Shown: positions 17,180-25,440 of the stretch, piece after piece
Layout: the number at the start of each line of letters is the position of its first letter
How positions within the stretch are numbered: position 1 is the stretch's first letter
Assembly (NCBI GenBank): GCA_030263715.1
Contig: SZPM01000003.1
Location: 62,001-126,000 of the forward strand
Direction: 5' to 3'
Origin: ATM1 sp003577165
GTDB lineage: Bacteria > Armatimonadota > Fimbriimonadia > Fimbriimonadales > ATM1
Length of the DNA: 64,000 nucleotides
Program-made: the position numbers and the translations under genes
The notes under the pieces: model-generated
Databases searched by the model: none
The model's input: only the letters and a program-made list of their open reading frames with translations
Told to the model about the DNA's origin: nothing

Positions 17180-17599
17180 CTAATTCAACTGGAAAGGAGG
17201 CGCGCGGGAGGGGACGGGAAGCGGGGGCGCGTTTGGGAGCGATCGCTGAACGTGAACAGAAAACGGCTCCGGCTCGAATGACGAAGTCGCTTCCACATGC
17301 GCGACGTCGCCAGGCAAGCAAAGATCGATCTGAACGACCCCTGCGACCCTGAGCGCCGCTTGCGGATGCTTGTCCTCGCAGGAACTGAGGCTGCAGCACG
17401 CTCTGCAGTCCTGCGCGGCTTTCGCGCTGACCTCCACCGTGGCCTTGACTTTTGAAGTCACAGTCATCTCTGGAGGGCAGGGCAGAGTTGGGCAGGTGCC
17501 GCACGCCTTGCCATTCGGCAAAAACCATACCGTCCAGCAGGCATGTGCCTGCCCGGCCAGGATCGCCGCGATGAGAAGCGCCGCGCGCAAGTGCCTCAC
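17180..17599 (-). CDS. Secreted Cys-rich protein, candidate metal binder
   Basis: The 139-residue product has a signal peptide (MRHLRAALLIAAILAGQAHA) cleaved before a Cys-rich region. Pairs and triplets of Cys occur in CGTCPTLPC (about 33-41) and CRACCSLSSC (about 65-74), with two more Cys later. The tail (PLPVPSRAPPF) is Pro-rich. Nothing identifies a family. As the first gene of the CzcCBA/PII/ATPase operon, a periplasmic metal-binding or sensing role is likely but inferred. The start is GTG; a perfect TATAAT 8 nt upstream suggests a leaderless transcript for the entire operon. Confidence 0.65.
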   Translation of the reverse strand: MRHLRAALLIAAILAGQAHACWTVWFLPNGKACGTCPTLPCPPEMTVTSKVKATVEVSAKAAQDCRACCSLSSCEDKHPQAALRVAGVVQIDLCLPGDVAHVEATSSFEPEPFSVHVQRSLPNAPPLPVPSRAPPFQLN

Positions 17600-17607
17600 G
17601 AGGAGCG

Positions 17608-17613
17608 ATTATA
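17608..17613 (-). promoter_or_regulatory. Consensus -10 (TATAAT) of the metal-resistance operon
   Basis: TATAAT on the minus strand ends 8 nt before the GTG at 17599. A TTGCAA about 20 nt further upstream is a poor -35 with a long spacer, as in regulator-dependent metal promoters. No regulator gene is in the island. Confidence 0.55.
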
Positions 17614-17760
17614 CAAGTCCGTGCGGAATGGTGTTGCAACATTGGTGCGGATGTGCCGGCGTTTCACCCGAAACCAGCCTCCGCAGGCTCGACCCGCACT
17701 CCTCGCGTTTAGGAACCAATTTTAGGAACCTTGGGCGATGTCCGTGAGCTCGGCTGATCT

Positions 17761-17836
17761 TGGTGGAGATGATGGGATTCGAACCCACGACCTCTGCAGT
17801 GCGATTGCAGCGCTCTCCCAGCTGAGCTACATCCCC
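17761..17836 (-). tRNA. tRNA-Ala (anticodon CGC)
   Basis: The 76-nt cloverleaf folds on the minus strand from 17836 to 17761 with an encoded CCA. The acceptor stem has the G3:U70 wobble that defines alanine tRNAs. The D stem is GCTC/GAGC, the anticodon stem CTGCA/TGCAG encloses loop ATCGCAC (anticodon CGC, codon GCG), and the T arm is GTGGG-TTCGAAT-CCCAT. Its 3' half is duplicated at 8108-8152, so it served as the integration target of the island on its 3' side. The gene itself remains intact. Confidence 0.93.
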
Positions 17837-17898
17837 ACGAGGGGCGGAATTGTACCTGCCGGCAGGACAGACCCTCCTCGCCGACGAACCGACTGCCG

Positions 17899-18849
17899 GT
17901 GGAGACGACCCTCGCCCTCGCCTGCCTCGTGCTCGCCATCGCGGCTGGAAACCGAGACGGATCGCAGCCCGCGCCAAGCGAGCAAGGCAACGAACCTGAG
18001 GCGACTTCGCTCTTCGGCAAGCCGCTCTTCGCCCCTGTCCTCTCCGACGATGCGAAGCGCCGCCTGGAAGCCGATCTGGAGGCCGCGCGCAAGGGGGCCG
18101 CGGCGAATCCGACGAGCGTGGACGCATGGATATGGGTCGGGCGTCGCCTGGCCTACCTCGGGCGGTACCGCGAAGCGATCGCGTCGTTCACAGAGGGCCT
18201 CGAGCGTTTCGGACGCAACGCGAAACTGCTTCGGCATAGGGGTCACAGGTACATCACAGTGCGCAGGTTCGATCTCGCGGTGAAAGACCTCGCGGAAGCG
18301 GCGAAACTAATCGGAGGAACCGCCGACGAGGTCGAGCCCGATGGAGTGCCGAACCGACTCAATACGCCCATCAGTTCTCTCCATTCGAACGTTTGGTACC
18401 ATCTCGCGCTCGCTCACTACTTGACCGGCGATTTCGATCGAGCACTGGAGGCCTGTCAGCGGGGGGTTTCCGTCTCGAACAACGCTGACAAACTCGTCAG
18501 CCAATCCTATTGGCTCGTCCTCACGCTTCGAAGACTGGGAAAGATCGAGGAGTCGAACGAAGTGCTCGCCAATTTCGACGATTCCCTGTCACTAATCGAA
18601 AACGAAATCTACTTGAAACTGCTGCTCCACCTGAAGGGTAGTCACGATTCCGCCCTGTCTGCTCTCGAAGATGCCAAAGGCGTGGACCTCGCAACCCTTT
18701 GTTACGGCATCGGGATGAGCGAACTGCTGTCCGGCAATCGGCCGAGCGCGGTCGAGCGATTCAAGCGCGCGATGACCAGCGAGTCGTGGGCTGCGTTCGG
18801 CTACATAGCAGCCGAGGCGGAGTTGAAACGTCTGGGCGAAACGCCCTAA
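17899..18849 (+). CDS. Exported tetratricopeptide-repeat protein
   Basis: 316 residues beginning with a likely signal peptide (METTLALACLVLAIAAG). From about residue 65 it shows TPR-type helix pairs: WVGRRLAYLGRYREAIASFTEGLERFG, KLLRHRGHRYITVRRFDLAVKDLAEAAK, YHLALAHYLTGDFDRALEACQRGVSVS, YWLVLTLRRLGKIEESNEVLANF and YGIGMSELLSGNRPSAVERFKRAM. Such arrays mediate protein-protein contacts; no catalytic domain is attached. The start is GTG 17899, 62 bp from the tRNA-Ala on the opposite strand. Its 3' end overlaps the convergent DUF1080 gene by 4 bp. Confidence 0.8.
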   Translation: METTLALACLVLAIAAGNRDGSQPAPSEQGNEPEATSLFGKPLFAPVLSDDAKRRLEADLEAARKGAAANPTSVDAWIWVGRRLAYLGRYREAIASFTEGLERFGRNAKLLRHRGHRYITVRRFDLAVKDLAEAAKLIGGTADEVEPDGVPNRLNTPISSLHSNVWYHLALAHYLTGDFDRALEACQRGVSVSNNADKLVSQSYWLVLTLRRLGKIEESNEVLANFDDSLSLIENEIYLKLLLHLKGSHDSALSALEDAKGVDLATLCYGIGMSELLSGNRPSAVERFKRAMTSESWAAFGYIAAEAELKRLGETP

Positions 18850-19616
18850 CGTGAGACGCCATTCTTCAGTTTCGTGATGGTGATGTTTCTGAACTCGACG
18901 GGATGGCTCTCGGACTGTAGGGCGATGTAGCCGCCCGTGAGCAACTTCTCGCCGTTCTTGATCAGAGGGTTCGCGTCCGGGTCGTTTGGATCGAGTTGCG
19001 GCTGCTCAAACTCGATGACGGTCGCACCGCTGATCTTGCAAATCGTGTTCTTGCCTCCGTGGACTTCGACCTCGACCCGCACCCACTGATCTCCGTGATA
19101 CGTCCGCGAGGTCGAGTTGATGCAGTGCTGCGTTACGAGCGCACCGTTCATCACGACGTGGGTGCCCGGTGTGCAAACGTTGCCCGTCGCCCTTTCCTCT
19201 TTGCCGTCGCCGCCCAGGAACTGGATCTCGATGGAAACAGGGAAGGATTGATCCTTACCCATCGTCTGCGGGGGCTGGCAATGCAGCATTACGCCGCTGT
19301 TCCGAACCGCCCATCCCGGGCCCCCCGGCACCTGCTTGCCGGTGAACCGATACTCGAGCTTGAGGATGTAGTACGAAAACGGCGTCTTGTAGAAAAGGTG
19401 TCCGAAACGATTGTCGAAATTCTCGTAACCGTCGTACGACACCTTGATCGCGCCGTTCTCGACACGGAAGGTGTTCTTGTAGTTCTCGCCTAAGGGGAAG
19501 CCGGCGATCTTGGGCGTCCATCCTTCGAGCGTCTTGCCGTCGAACAATGAGATCGTCTCGTTGGACTGTTGCGACAACAATGCTGCGAGTAGAACGGGGA
19601 CTGCTGTATGCGCCAT
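18846..19616 (-). CDS. Secreted DUF1080 (3-keto-disaccharide hydrolase-like) protein
   Basis: 256 residues with a signal peptide (MAHTAVPVLLAALLSQ) followed by one DUF1080 jelly-roll: ISLFDGKTLEGW near residue 25, YYILKLEYRFTGKQ, NSGVMLHCQPPQTM, SIEIQFLGG and the closing GGYIALQSESHPVEFRNITI. The family contains carbohydrate-active proteins, some cleaving 3-keto-glycosides, and is abundant in plant-polymer degraders. I use ATG 19616 because GGGAG precedes it and the signal peptide then starts correctly; an in-frame ATG 54 nt upstream adds a non-signal stretch. It complements the two rhamnosidases in this window. Confidence 0.88.
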   Translation of the reverse strand: MAHTAVPVLLAALLSQQSNETISLFDGKTLEGWTPKIAGFPLGENYKNTFRVENGAIKVSYDGYENFDNRFGHLFYKTPFSYYILKLEYRFTGKQVPGGPGWAVRNSGVMLHCQPPQTMGKDQSFPVSIEIQFLGGDGKEERATGNVCTPGTHVVMNGALVTQHCINSTSRTYHGDQWVRVEVEVHGGKNTICKISGATVIEFEQPQLDPNDPDANPLIKNGEKLLTGGYIALQSESHPVEFRNITITKLKNGVSR

Positions 19617-19692
19617 GGTTGCTCCCAAAAGGGCCGAATGCCCGCCTCGGATTCTATCCCAGGCGGGCACTACGAACTCTCAGTATCGGAGG

Positions 19693-20400
19693 TTATCTGC
19701 CGCCGCCTCCCGGCCCTCGCCGGGCTGTGGCTTCGAACTTCTTGCCGCCGAGTTGCTTCAGTTTAGTCTTTTGAGCGGCGGTGAGCACGGCCGCAAGTCC
19801 GTCGGTGAACTTCTTCTGGGCCGCCTGCATCTTCTCGCGCATCTGCTCACGGTTCTGCTGATTCTGGCCCTGTCCGTTCTGCCCTGAGCGCCCGCCTCCC
19901 TGCTGGAAGAGTTTCTGCATCGCCTGTTGGTGCGAAGTCTGCAGGTTCTTTACTTTCGTGATTTGGGCTGCAGTCATGCCGAGTTTCTTTTGCACTTCCG
20001 GGTCGAGAATCGCCGCATTGCCTGCGAGTTGGATCGCGATCTCGTTCAGGCGCGTTTTCTGCGTCGCGGTGAGAAGCGCCATCACCTTCGTGTCTGCGCC
20101 CTTCAGTATGCCCTCGACCTTCTTCTGCGCCTTGTCGCGTTCGGCCTGATTTGCATCGCGCATGTTCTGCATCGCGGACTCCATCTGCTTGCGGACATCG
20201 CTTTGGATCGCCTGGAGTTTCGACTTTTGCGCTGCGGTGATTTTGAGATCCTTCTGTACGTCCTCCCGCATGAGCAGGAACGACTTGGAATTCGCGCCTG
20301 GCCTGCCGAAGCCGCCGCCGCGCGGACCCCCTCCCTGAGCGAGCACGGATAGGGCCAAGGCTGCAATCGCCGTTATGGCCACGAACTTCGAAAAACGCAC
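19693..20400 (-). CDS. Periplasmic Spy/CpxP-like helical protein
   Basis: 235 residues starting at GTG 20400 with an ideal GGAGG 7 nt upstream. After a signal peptide (RFSKFVAITAIAALALSVLA) comes a Gly-rich spacer and then helices with repeated LTxxQ-like motifs: LKITAAQKSKLQAIQ, LTATQKTRLNEIA, GMTAAQITKVKNLQ and LTAAQKTKLKQLGG. LTxxQ repeats mark the Spy/CpxP class of periplasmic chaperones and metal-stress proteins. A Gln/Gly tract (GGGRSGQNGQGQNQQN) and a Gly-rich C-terminus are atypical. It is monocistronic. Confidence 0.75.
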   Translation of the reverse strand: MRFSKFVAITAIAALALSVLAQGGGPRGGGFGRPGANSKSFLLMREDVQKDLKITAAQKSKLQAIQSDVRKQMESAMQNMRDANQAERDKAQKKVEGILKGADTKVMALLTATQKTRLNEIAIQLAGNAAILDPEVQKKLGMTAAQITKVKNLQTSHQQAMQKLFQQGGGRSGQNGQGQNQQNREQMREKMQAAQKKFTDGLAAVLTAAQKTKLKQLGGKKFEATARRGPGGGGR

Positions 20401-20492
20401 TTCAATACCTCCAGTAGTCTGGACCTGCCGCGATCTGCAGCGGCCCAAGCACTACTTACGTCCGGGGAGCCTTTCGGCGTTCCTTGGCCCGC

Positions 20493-22034
20493 CTATGGAA
20501 TGACCCCATCCCGAATGTCGGCCAGAACCTCGTTGGCGGCTCGAATCCCCGAGAGGCACGCCCCCTCCATGAAGCCCTGCCAGGAGTAGAACGAGTCCGC
20601 GTGCTCTCCGGCGAACTTCAGCCGCCCCGCGGGCTCGCCCTCGAGCCCTGCGATGGTCGTGAACTGCCCGGGCTTGTAGCAGGTGTAACTGCCGAGACTG
20701 AAGGGGTGGCTCGGCCAGTGCTTCCGTTGGGCGAGTCCGGAGTATCGCGCCGAGATGCCCGGATATACGGATTCCAAATCGCCGAGGAACTCGGCGATCC
20801 GTGTTGCCAGGGACTGGTTGGCCAGGTCCCGTCCTCGGTTGCCGCCAGAGTAGTCCGTGAGGATCGACCTCACACCTGCGTCCGCTGGATTGGTCTCCCA
20901 GGTGTTTTGAACGTGGGTTAGGTCGGCGAGAGTCTCGCCGTTGCCGTCGTGCAGATCGAGCCAGGGTCTGCCCGTGAAGCCCAGCATCGTTTTCGCGTTG
21001 TTCCCATATCCGAGTTCGTTGATTGCGCGCAGCTTGTCCGCCGAAAGCCCGAGGCTGGGCTCCATTATCACCCCTCGCAGTACCGTGAAGGGGATGGCGA
21101 GGACGACGGCGTCGGACGTCCGCACTTCGCCATTGTCGAACCTCATCTCGTATTCGCCGAAACCGTTGATGCCCAAACGCACCAGGTTCATGTCGAGTTC
21201 GATCGATCCGGGAAGACGGTCAGCGATGTGCTCCGCGATCCCGTCGTTGCCATCGCGAATGTGGTAGCGCTCGTCGCTGAATACGCCAAACGGCGTGAAC
21301 TTCGATCGCCTATCAGCGTGAATGAAGAGAAGGAAATTCAGACAGCTCTGCTCGCTTGTCTCGAGGCCGTACTCCGCCACGTAGGCGATGTCGAGTACGT
21401 CTCGGATGACGGGCAAATCCGCCGCGCGAGTGCTCAGATACGTCGCCAAGTCCGTGTAATCGAGGACTTCGTCTGCCGGAGTGTGTTCGTAGAACGTTGG
21501 CGATCCAGAAAGGGTCTGCAAGTCGGCCCTCATCCGAGGAACGAGTTCTCGATACTCTGCAACGACCTCCGCCTCAGAGTAGTGTTGCCCGTTTACGTAA
21601 AAGGCCGTTTCGCCCGGTCCACGTGTGACGTCTTCGCGCAACAGTCCAAACTCCCGCGCGTAGTTCAGCATCGTCTTGTGCCCAGTATCAATGAACTCGC
21701 CTCCTAACTCCGCGATTTGTCCAGGGAAGTACCCGCGAAGGGAGAAACACCTTCCTCCGACTCGATTCGATGCCTCGTAGATGGTTGCCGCAAATCCCTT
21801 CGCGCGCAGCCGATCCGCGCAGGTGAGCCCGGCGAGCCCTCCCCCGATGATGGCGATGCGTGGGGCCGGCCTATTGCGCGCGCCCGATGCGCCGGCAGCG
21901 GTAAGCGCGCCGAGGGCCAGCGCTGAATCTCGGAGAAACCTACGCCTCGAACGTCTTGCCAGTCCGTTCCCCTCAGTCGGTTCGGCGCCTGCAATCAACC
22001 GACCCAGCTTTTCGAATTCACTACTCCTCGACAT
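20493..22034 (-). CDS. Tat-exported flavin monoamine oxidase family protein
   Basis: The 513-residue protein carries a twin-arginine signal, SRRRFLRDSALALGALTAAGA (about 28-48). A Rossmann FAD-binding motif IAIIGGGLAGLTCADRLRAKG (about 59-79) follows, with the second FAD contact EASNRVGGRCFS (about 85-96). The amine-oxidase body is present, with C-terminal FAGEHADSFYSWQGFMEGACLSGIRAA (about 475-501) closing the cofactor site. It would oxidise amines or amino acids in the periplasm; the substrate is unknown. The TATAAT box 8 nt before the ATG and the absence of a Shine-Dalgarno sequence suggest leaderless expression. Confidence 0.88.
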   Translation of the reverse strand: MSRSSEFEKLGRLIAGAEPTEGNGLARRSRRRFLRDSALALGALTAAGASGARNRPAPRIAIIGGGLAGLTCADRLRAKGFAATIYEASNRVGGRCFSLRGYFPGQIAELGGEFIDTGHKTMLNYAREFGLLREDVTRGPGETAFYVNGQHYSEAEVVAEYRELVPRMRADLQTLSGSPTFYEHTPADEVLDYTDLATYLSTRAADLPVIRDVLDIAYVAEYGLETSEQSCLNFLLFIHADRRSKFTPFGVFSDERYHIRDGNDGIAEHIADRLPGSIELDMNLVRLGINGFGEYEMRFDNGEVRTSDAVVLAIPFTVLRGVIMEPSLGLSADKLRAINELGYGNNAKTMLGFTGRPWLDLHDGNGETLADLTHVQNTWETNPADAGVRSILTDYSGGNRGRDLANQSLATRIAEFLGDLESVYPGISARYSGLAQRKHWPSHPFSLGSYTCYKPGQFTTIAGLEGEPAGRLKFAGEHADSFYSWQGFMEGACLSGIRAANEVLADIRDGVIP

Positions 22035-22042
22035 GGGGAGTG

Positions 22043-22048
22043 ATTATA
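22043..22048 (-). promoter_or_regulatory. -10 box (TATAAT) 8 nt before the amine oxidase ATG
   Basis: A consensus TATAAT on the minus strand, preceded by TT, ends 8 nt before the ATG at 22034. Confidence 0.5.
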
Positions 22049-22109
22049 AATTCGAAGAGCCTCGCAGTGAGTCCAGACAGGGCCAACCCGGCACTAATAC
22101 CGGCGAAGT

Positions 22110-24956
22110 CTATGGCCTCGCGCATCTCAGGATGAACTTTCCGGAGCCCACGTTTACCGCCTTTCGGCCGAAGGGGCCGGCGCTCGGCGACGTAACCGGC
22201 TTGCCGTTGAGGGTGGTCAAGCGCAGGGCGCCGCTCGGCGCGACCAGCGAAGCGCGGATCCCTTGCGGCACGGTCGCCTCCAGGACGAACTCGTGTGGAG
22301 AACTTCTCCACGAAACCGAGATCGCCCCGCGGGGCGATTCGAATTTTCCTCGCGCGTGTTCGAGAGGCCCCGGCTCCGGAGCGATCCAGACGTCGTTCCA
22401 CCCGACCGTTCCCTCCTTCTGCCGGATGCCCAGAACCCAACCGTAGAACCACTCGATCACGTGACCGAGCATGCAGTGATTGAGGGAGTTGCTGCCGACG
22501 GTAATCGCATCCCACGTTTCGGGCATGGTCGTCAGGCCCTTTTCGAGAATTCCGCCGTAACTGCCGGTTCCAGTTCTCGAATACACTTTGTGCAGAACGT
22601 CGCTTCGCCCCGCGTTGGCCAAGGCGCGGATGAAATACACATGACCGACGTCTCCTGCCGTCTGTTGATAGTCTCTGTTCGACAGATCGTCGAGGACTGC
22701 GTTCAGCACGTCATCCCGATCTTGCCGCGGCACTAAATCCGCAACAAGCGCCATGGAGTGCCCTGCTTGCGGGCTGCCGTGATGAGCGAACTTCTTCGCG
22801 ACAGGATCATAGAACTTCGAAAGGAAGGCGGATTCGATATTCCGTCGAAGAGCAGCGAATCGCTTTTCATCCTCCGTTTTCAATAGGATGCGTGCGGCCT
22901 TCGAAACGGCATCCGCGCACATCGCCCATGTCGCGGTCGCGCTCAAATCCTGAGGAGTAAACCGGCTCGGGCCGGGGGGTTGGCCATGGCCGTAGTCGTA
23001 CCAATCCCCGAGAACTCCGGGGGCGATGTGGTCCTTTGCGATCGCGCCCACGTGTTCCGTAAACGCCTTCATGCTGGCGTAACTTTCCTCGAGGATGCGA
23101 CGATCTCCGTACCATTCGTACATGTGCCATGGCAGCAGCACTCCCGCCGCTCCCCATTCGACGGTAAAGGACCAGTAGTCATCGGGAGGACGGGTCAGGA
23201 ACCTCGGAGCGACAGTGCAAATCCTTCCGTCCGGCTGCTGAGAGTCGCGAATGTCCATGCAAATCTTCTGGAACCAGGCGTCCGTTCGAAAACGATACGA
23301 AAAGGTTGGAGCGAGCAGATAAGAACATTCCAGCCAGCCCAACTTTTCTCTGTGCGGACAGTCCGTAAGCACGTGGCTCATGTTCGATCGCATGGCCCAG
23401 TCCACGAGGGAGTGAGTCCGGTTGTACAGTTCGCTCGAGCACTCGAATGTTCCGACTTCCGGCAGCGCGGCCCGCGTATGCAGAAGACGTAACGCGTGAA
23501 TCGTCGGCAACCCGTCTGGGTTCGGCTCGCCCTTCGGCACTGCGCCCGCGACTTCGACGAATTGGAATCCGTGATAGTGGAACTTCCACTGCCACTTCTC
23601 AACGCCCCGTCCTGCGAGCGTGTAACGGAAGACCGTTTGTCTTCCCCAGAGGTTCAGCTGTTGGACCTCACCTTCTGCTGAGATCACCTCCGAAGGCTTG
23701 AGTGTCACGACGGCTCCCCGTGGGCCGCTCACTTGCAGTTCCACGACGCCCGAGCAGTTTTGAGCGAAGCAAGCGGACCACTTGTCTGCAGCGAGTCGAA
23801 TCCACTTTGTGGGTTCGAATACTTCGTGAACCTTGATCCCCGGCCAAGACTGCCGCACGAGACGGCTCGATGGTGGCGACGCGATCTGCGCGGGAGTCCA
23901 ACCCGAATCGTCAAAGCCGACGCTCGACCAGCCCGCCTGTTCCAACCTCGCGTCGAAGTCTTCACCCCCGAAGATGTGCGAGTAGGTTGTGGGTGAGTTC
24001 GCAAACCGCCAACTTCGATCGGTTCCTGCGACCTTCGACTCCCTCCCGGGAGCTTCTGTCCGGACTTCTAACCGCAGCAGGAAAGGCCGTTCCTTTCCAA
24101 AATCCGGCATTGCATCGCCCTTGGTGTAACGGAGGTCTCCTGGCGAACAGACGTTCCAGAACGAGTTGCCAAGCATGACTCCCACGGCGTTGGATCCGGG
24201 CCTTACAACCGCCGTTACGTCGAACTCTCTCCAAAACAAGGTCTTGTCGTACTGCGACCACGGTTGGTTGAACTTCGTATCGCCTATCAACTGTCCGTTG
24301 ACGTACAATTCGTAATCGCCAAGGCCGACGATGCGAACGGTGGTTCGATTTGTCTTCGCAGGCAGCGAGAACTCCTTGCGGAACATCGGGGGATGAGGTG
24401 TCTCAGTGCGGAGATTCCACGGGGGGGAAGAGAACGGGCCGATGACCACCGTCTGCGCTCGATTTCGAAACTGTTCATCGAGCGATGCCTCCCATGTTGA
24501 GTCGCTGACCAACTTTCCAACGCGACCGTCGGCCGACTCCCACTCGAGAAAGATCAACACGCCAGCGGGGTTTCCGAGGGCGACTCCGGGATCGTTCGTC
24601 GCTTCGATCCGTATCTCATTCCTGCCGGCGACGAGCGCCTTCGCAACGTCCGCGCGGTCGATTGTCGACCAATCAGAGCAGGTATGCACTTGGAGGCCGT
24701 TGAGAAACACCTTTGCGCTGTTGTCGGCCGCAACGGACAAAGTGGCCCGCTTCACGACTCCCGACACCTCGAAACCGTGCCGCAGGAAGATCTTGCCTTC
24801 GGGCGCCGTCGTTCTCGTCGGCAAAGGTGATCCTTCCTCGTGCGCCCAAATCCAACTCGCGGTCTCCACCGCAGTTGACGGACGTCGTATCGTTATCCAG
24901 TCTGCCGTCCAGGAATCGCCGGACAGGGCGAGCGCTGTGAGGACGGGAATGAGCAT
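22110..24956 (-). CDS. Alpha-L-rhamnosidase (GH78), secreted
   Basis: The 948-residue enzyme releases L-rhamnose from plant or microbial glycans. It starts with a short signal (MLIPVLTALALSG). N-terminal beta-sandwich domains (VFLNGLQVHTCSDW, YELYVNGQLIGDTKFNQPWSQYDK) precede the (alpha/alpha)6 catalytic barrel, whose signature DCPHREKLGW lies at 532-541 with the acidic cluster DWYDYGHG near 651. A C-terminal sandwich follows. The length fits GH78. The -10-like TATCCT 6 nt before the ATG suggests a leaderless mRNA. A second, divergent GH78 lies at 51809-55081. Confidence 0.93.
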   Translation of the reverse strand: MLIPVLTALALSGDSWTADWITIRRPSTAVETASWIWAHEEGSPLPTRTTAPEGKIFLRHGFEVSGVVKRATLSVAADNSAKVFLNGLQVHTCSDWSTIDRADVAKALVAGRNEIRIEATNDPGVALGNPAGVLIFLEWESADGRVGKLVSDSTWEASLDEQFRNRAQTVVIGPFSSPPWNLRTETPHPPMFRKEFSLPAKTNRTTVRIVGLGDYELYVNGQLIGDTKFNQPWSQYDKTLFWREFDVTAVVRPGSNAVGVMLGNSFWNVCSPGDLRYTKGDAMPDFGKERPFLLRLEVRTEAPGRESKVAGTDRSWRFANSPTTYSHIFGGEDFDARLEQAGWSSVGFDDSGWTPAQIASPPSSRLVRQSWPGIKVHEVFEPTKWIRLAADKWSACFAQNCSGVVELQVSGPRGAVVTLKPSEVISAEGEVQQLNLWGRQTVFRYTLAGRGVEKWQWKFHYHGFQFVEVAGAVPKGEPNPDGLPTIHALRLLHTRAALPEVGTFECSSELYNRTHSLVDWAMRSNMSHVLTDCPHREKLGWLECSYLLAPTFSYRFRTDAWFQKICMDIRDSQQPDGRICTVAPRFLTRPPDDYWSFTVEWGAAGVLLPWHMYEWYGDRRILEESYASMKAFTEHVGAIAKDHIAPGVLGDWYDYGHGQPPGPSRFTPQDLSATATWAMCADAVSKAARILLKTEDEKRFAALRRNIESAFLSKFYDPVAKKFAHHGSPQAGHSMALVADLVPRQDRDDVLNAVLDDLSNRDYQQTAGDVGHVYFIRALANAGRSDVLHKVYSRTGTGSYGGILEKGLTTMPETWDAITVGSNSLNHCMLGHVIEWFYGWVLGIRQKEGTVGWNDVWIAPEPGPLEHARGKFESPRGAISVSWRSSPHEFVLEATVPQGIRASLVAPSGALRLTTLNGKPVTSPSAGPFGRKAVNVGSGKFILRCARP

Positions 24957-24962
24957 TGCGCA

Positions 24963-24968
24963 AGGATA
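24963..24968 (-). promoter_or_regulatory. -10-like TATCCT 6 nt before the GH78 ATG
   Basis: TATCCT on the minus strand ends 6 nt before ATG 24956 with no ribosome site between. Confidence 0.4.
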
Positions 24969-25010
24969 CTCACGCGTGACCCGTCGCTGGCCGGCGCCCG
25001 CTGAACCGAA

Positions 25011-25361
25011 CTACGATTCGGTATAGGTTGAGTCGGCGAGGTGCGCAGGAAGATCAGCCCAACTGCAGAAGACTGCCGCAGGAAACTTCGACTGAGTTGC
25101 CTCAATCTTGGCCGGCTCACCGCCGACGAAGAAGACCGGAATCGAGCGGCGGTACTTCGCCTCCCAGAACCATTCGGCCACTTGTCGCCCGTGCGACGGC
25201 AAACGATCGAGTGAAACGACTACCGCATCGGGCAGATACTCGCCCCACTTCTCGAACGACTCCGTCGAGAAGTGCCCACGCACGCGATGTCCCTCCCACT
25301 CGAGGGCCGAAGCGTGCTCCGCGAGTTCCTGCTCGTTCCAATGCACGAGAAACACGTTCAT
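25011..25361 (-). CDS. CheY-like receiver-fold protein
   Basis: 116 residues with the alternating beta/alpha pattern of response-regulator receivers: MNVFLVHWNEQELAEHASAL, then EGHRVRGHF, the central strand DAVVVSLDRLPSHGRQVAEW (Asp at the phospho-acceptor region) and IPVFFVGG. The acidic pair after strand 1 (normally DD) is replaced by W-N-E, so phosphorylation may be impaired. There is no output domain. The start at 25361 has AGGA upstream and aligns with a receiver N-terminus; the longer frame adds 16 unrelated residues. No histidine kinase is nearby. Confidence 0.65.
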   Translation of the reverse strand: MNVFLVHWNEQELAEHASALEWEGHRVRGHFSTESFEKWGEYLPDAVVVSLDRLPSHGRQVAEWFWEAKYRRSIPVFFVGGEPAKIEATQSKFPAAVFCSWADLPAHLADSTYTES

Positions 25362-25440
25362 CGAGAGATTCCTGCGAGTCTCCAAAAGCAAGACCGGGCC
25401 GGGGTACATGCGCTCCCGGCCCGATACGTTCTGCGCCGGC

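Larger units (their letters stand above)
8108..17805. mobile_element. tRNA-Ala-bounded metal-resistance island, no integrase visible
   Basis: The segment lies between direct copies of the 3' half of tRNA-Ala (8108-8152 and 17761-17805). The only genes inside form one leftward operon: Cys-rich secreted protein, CzcC, CzcB, CzcA, PII-like protein, ABM protein and Zn/Cd P-type ATPase. By eye the region is more GC-rich than the flanks, though this was not computed. No integrase, excisionase, relaxase or transposase is present, so it is either a remnant or an element mobilised in trans. Restoring the pre-insertion order would place the tRNA-Ala next to the RHS-fusion gene. Confidence 0.65.

Noticed and set aside
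20900..22034. Possible spermidine/putrescine catabolic cluster (amine oxidase plus C26 hydrolase)
   Set aside because: The two genes are 34 kb apart with no shared regulation visible.
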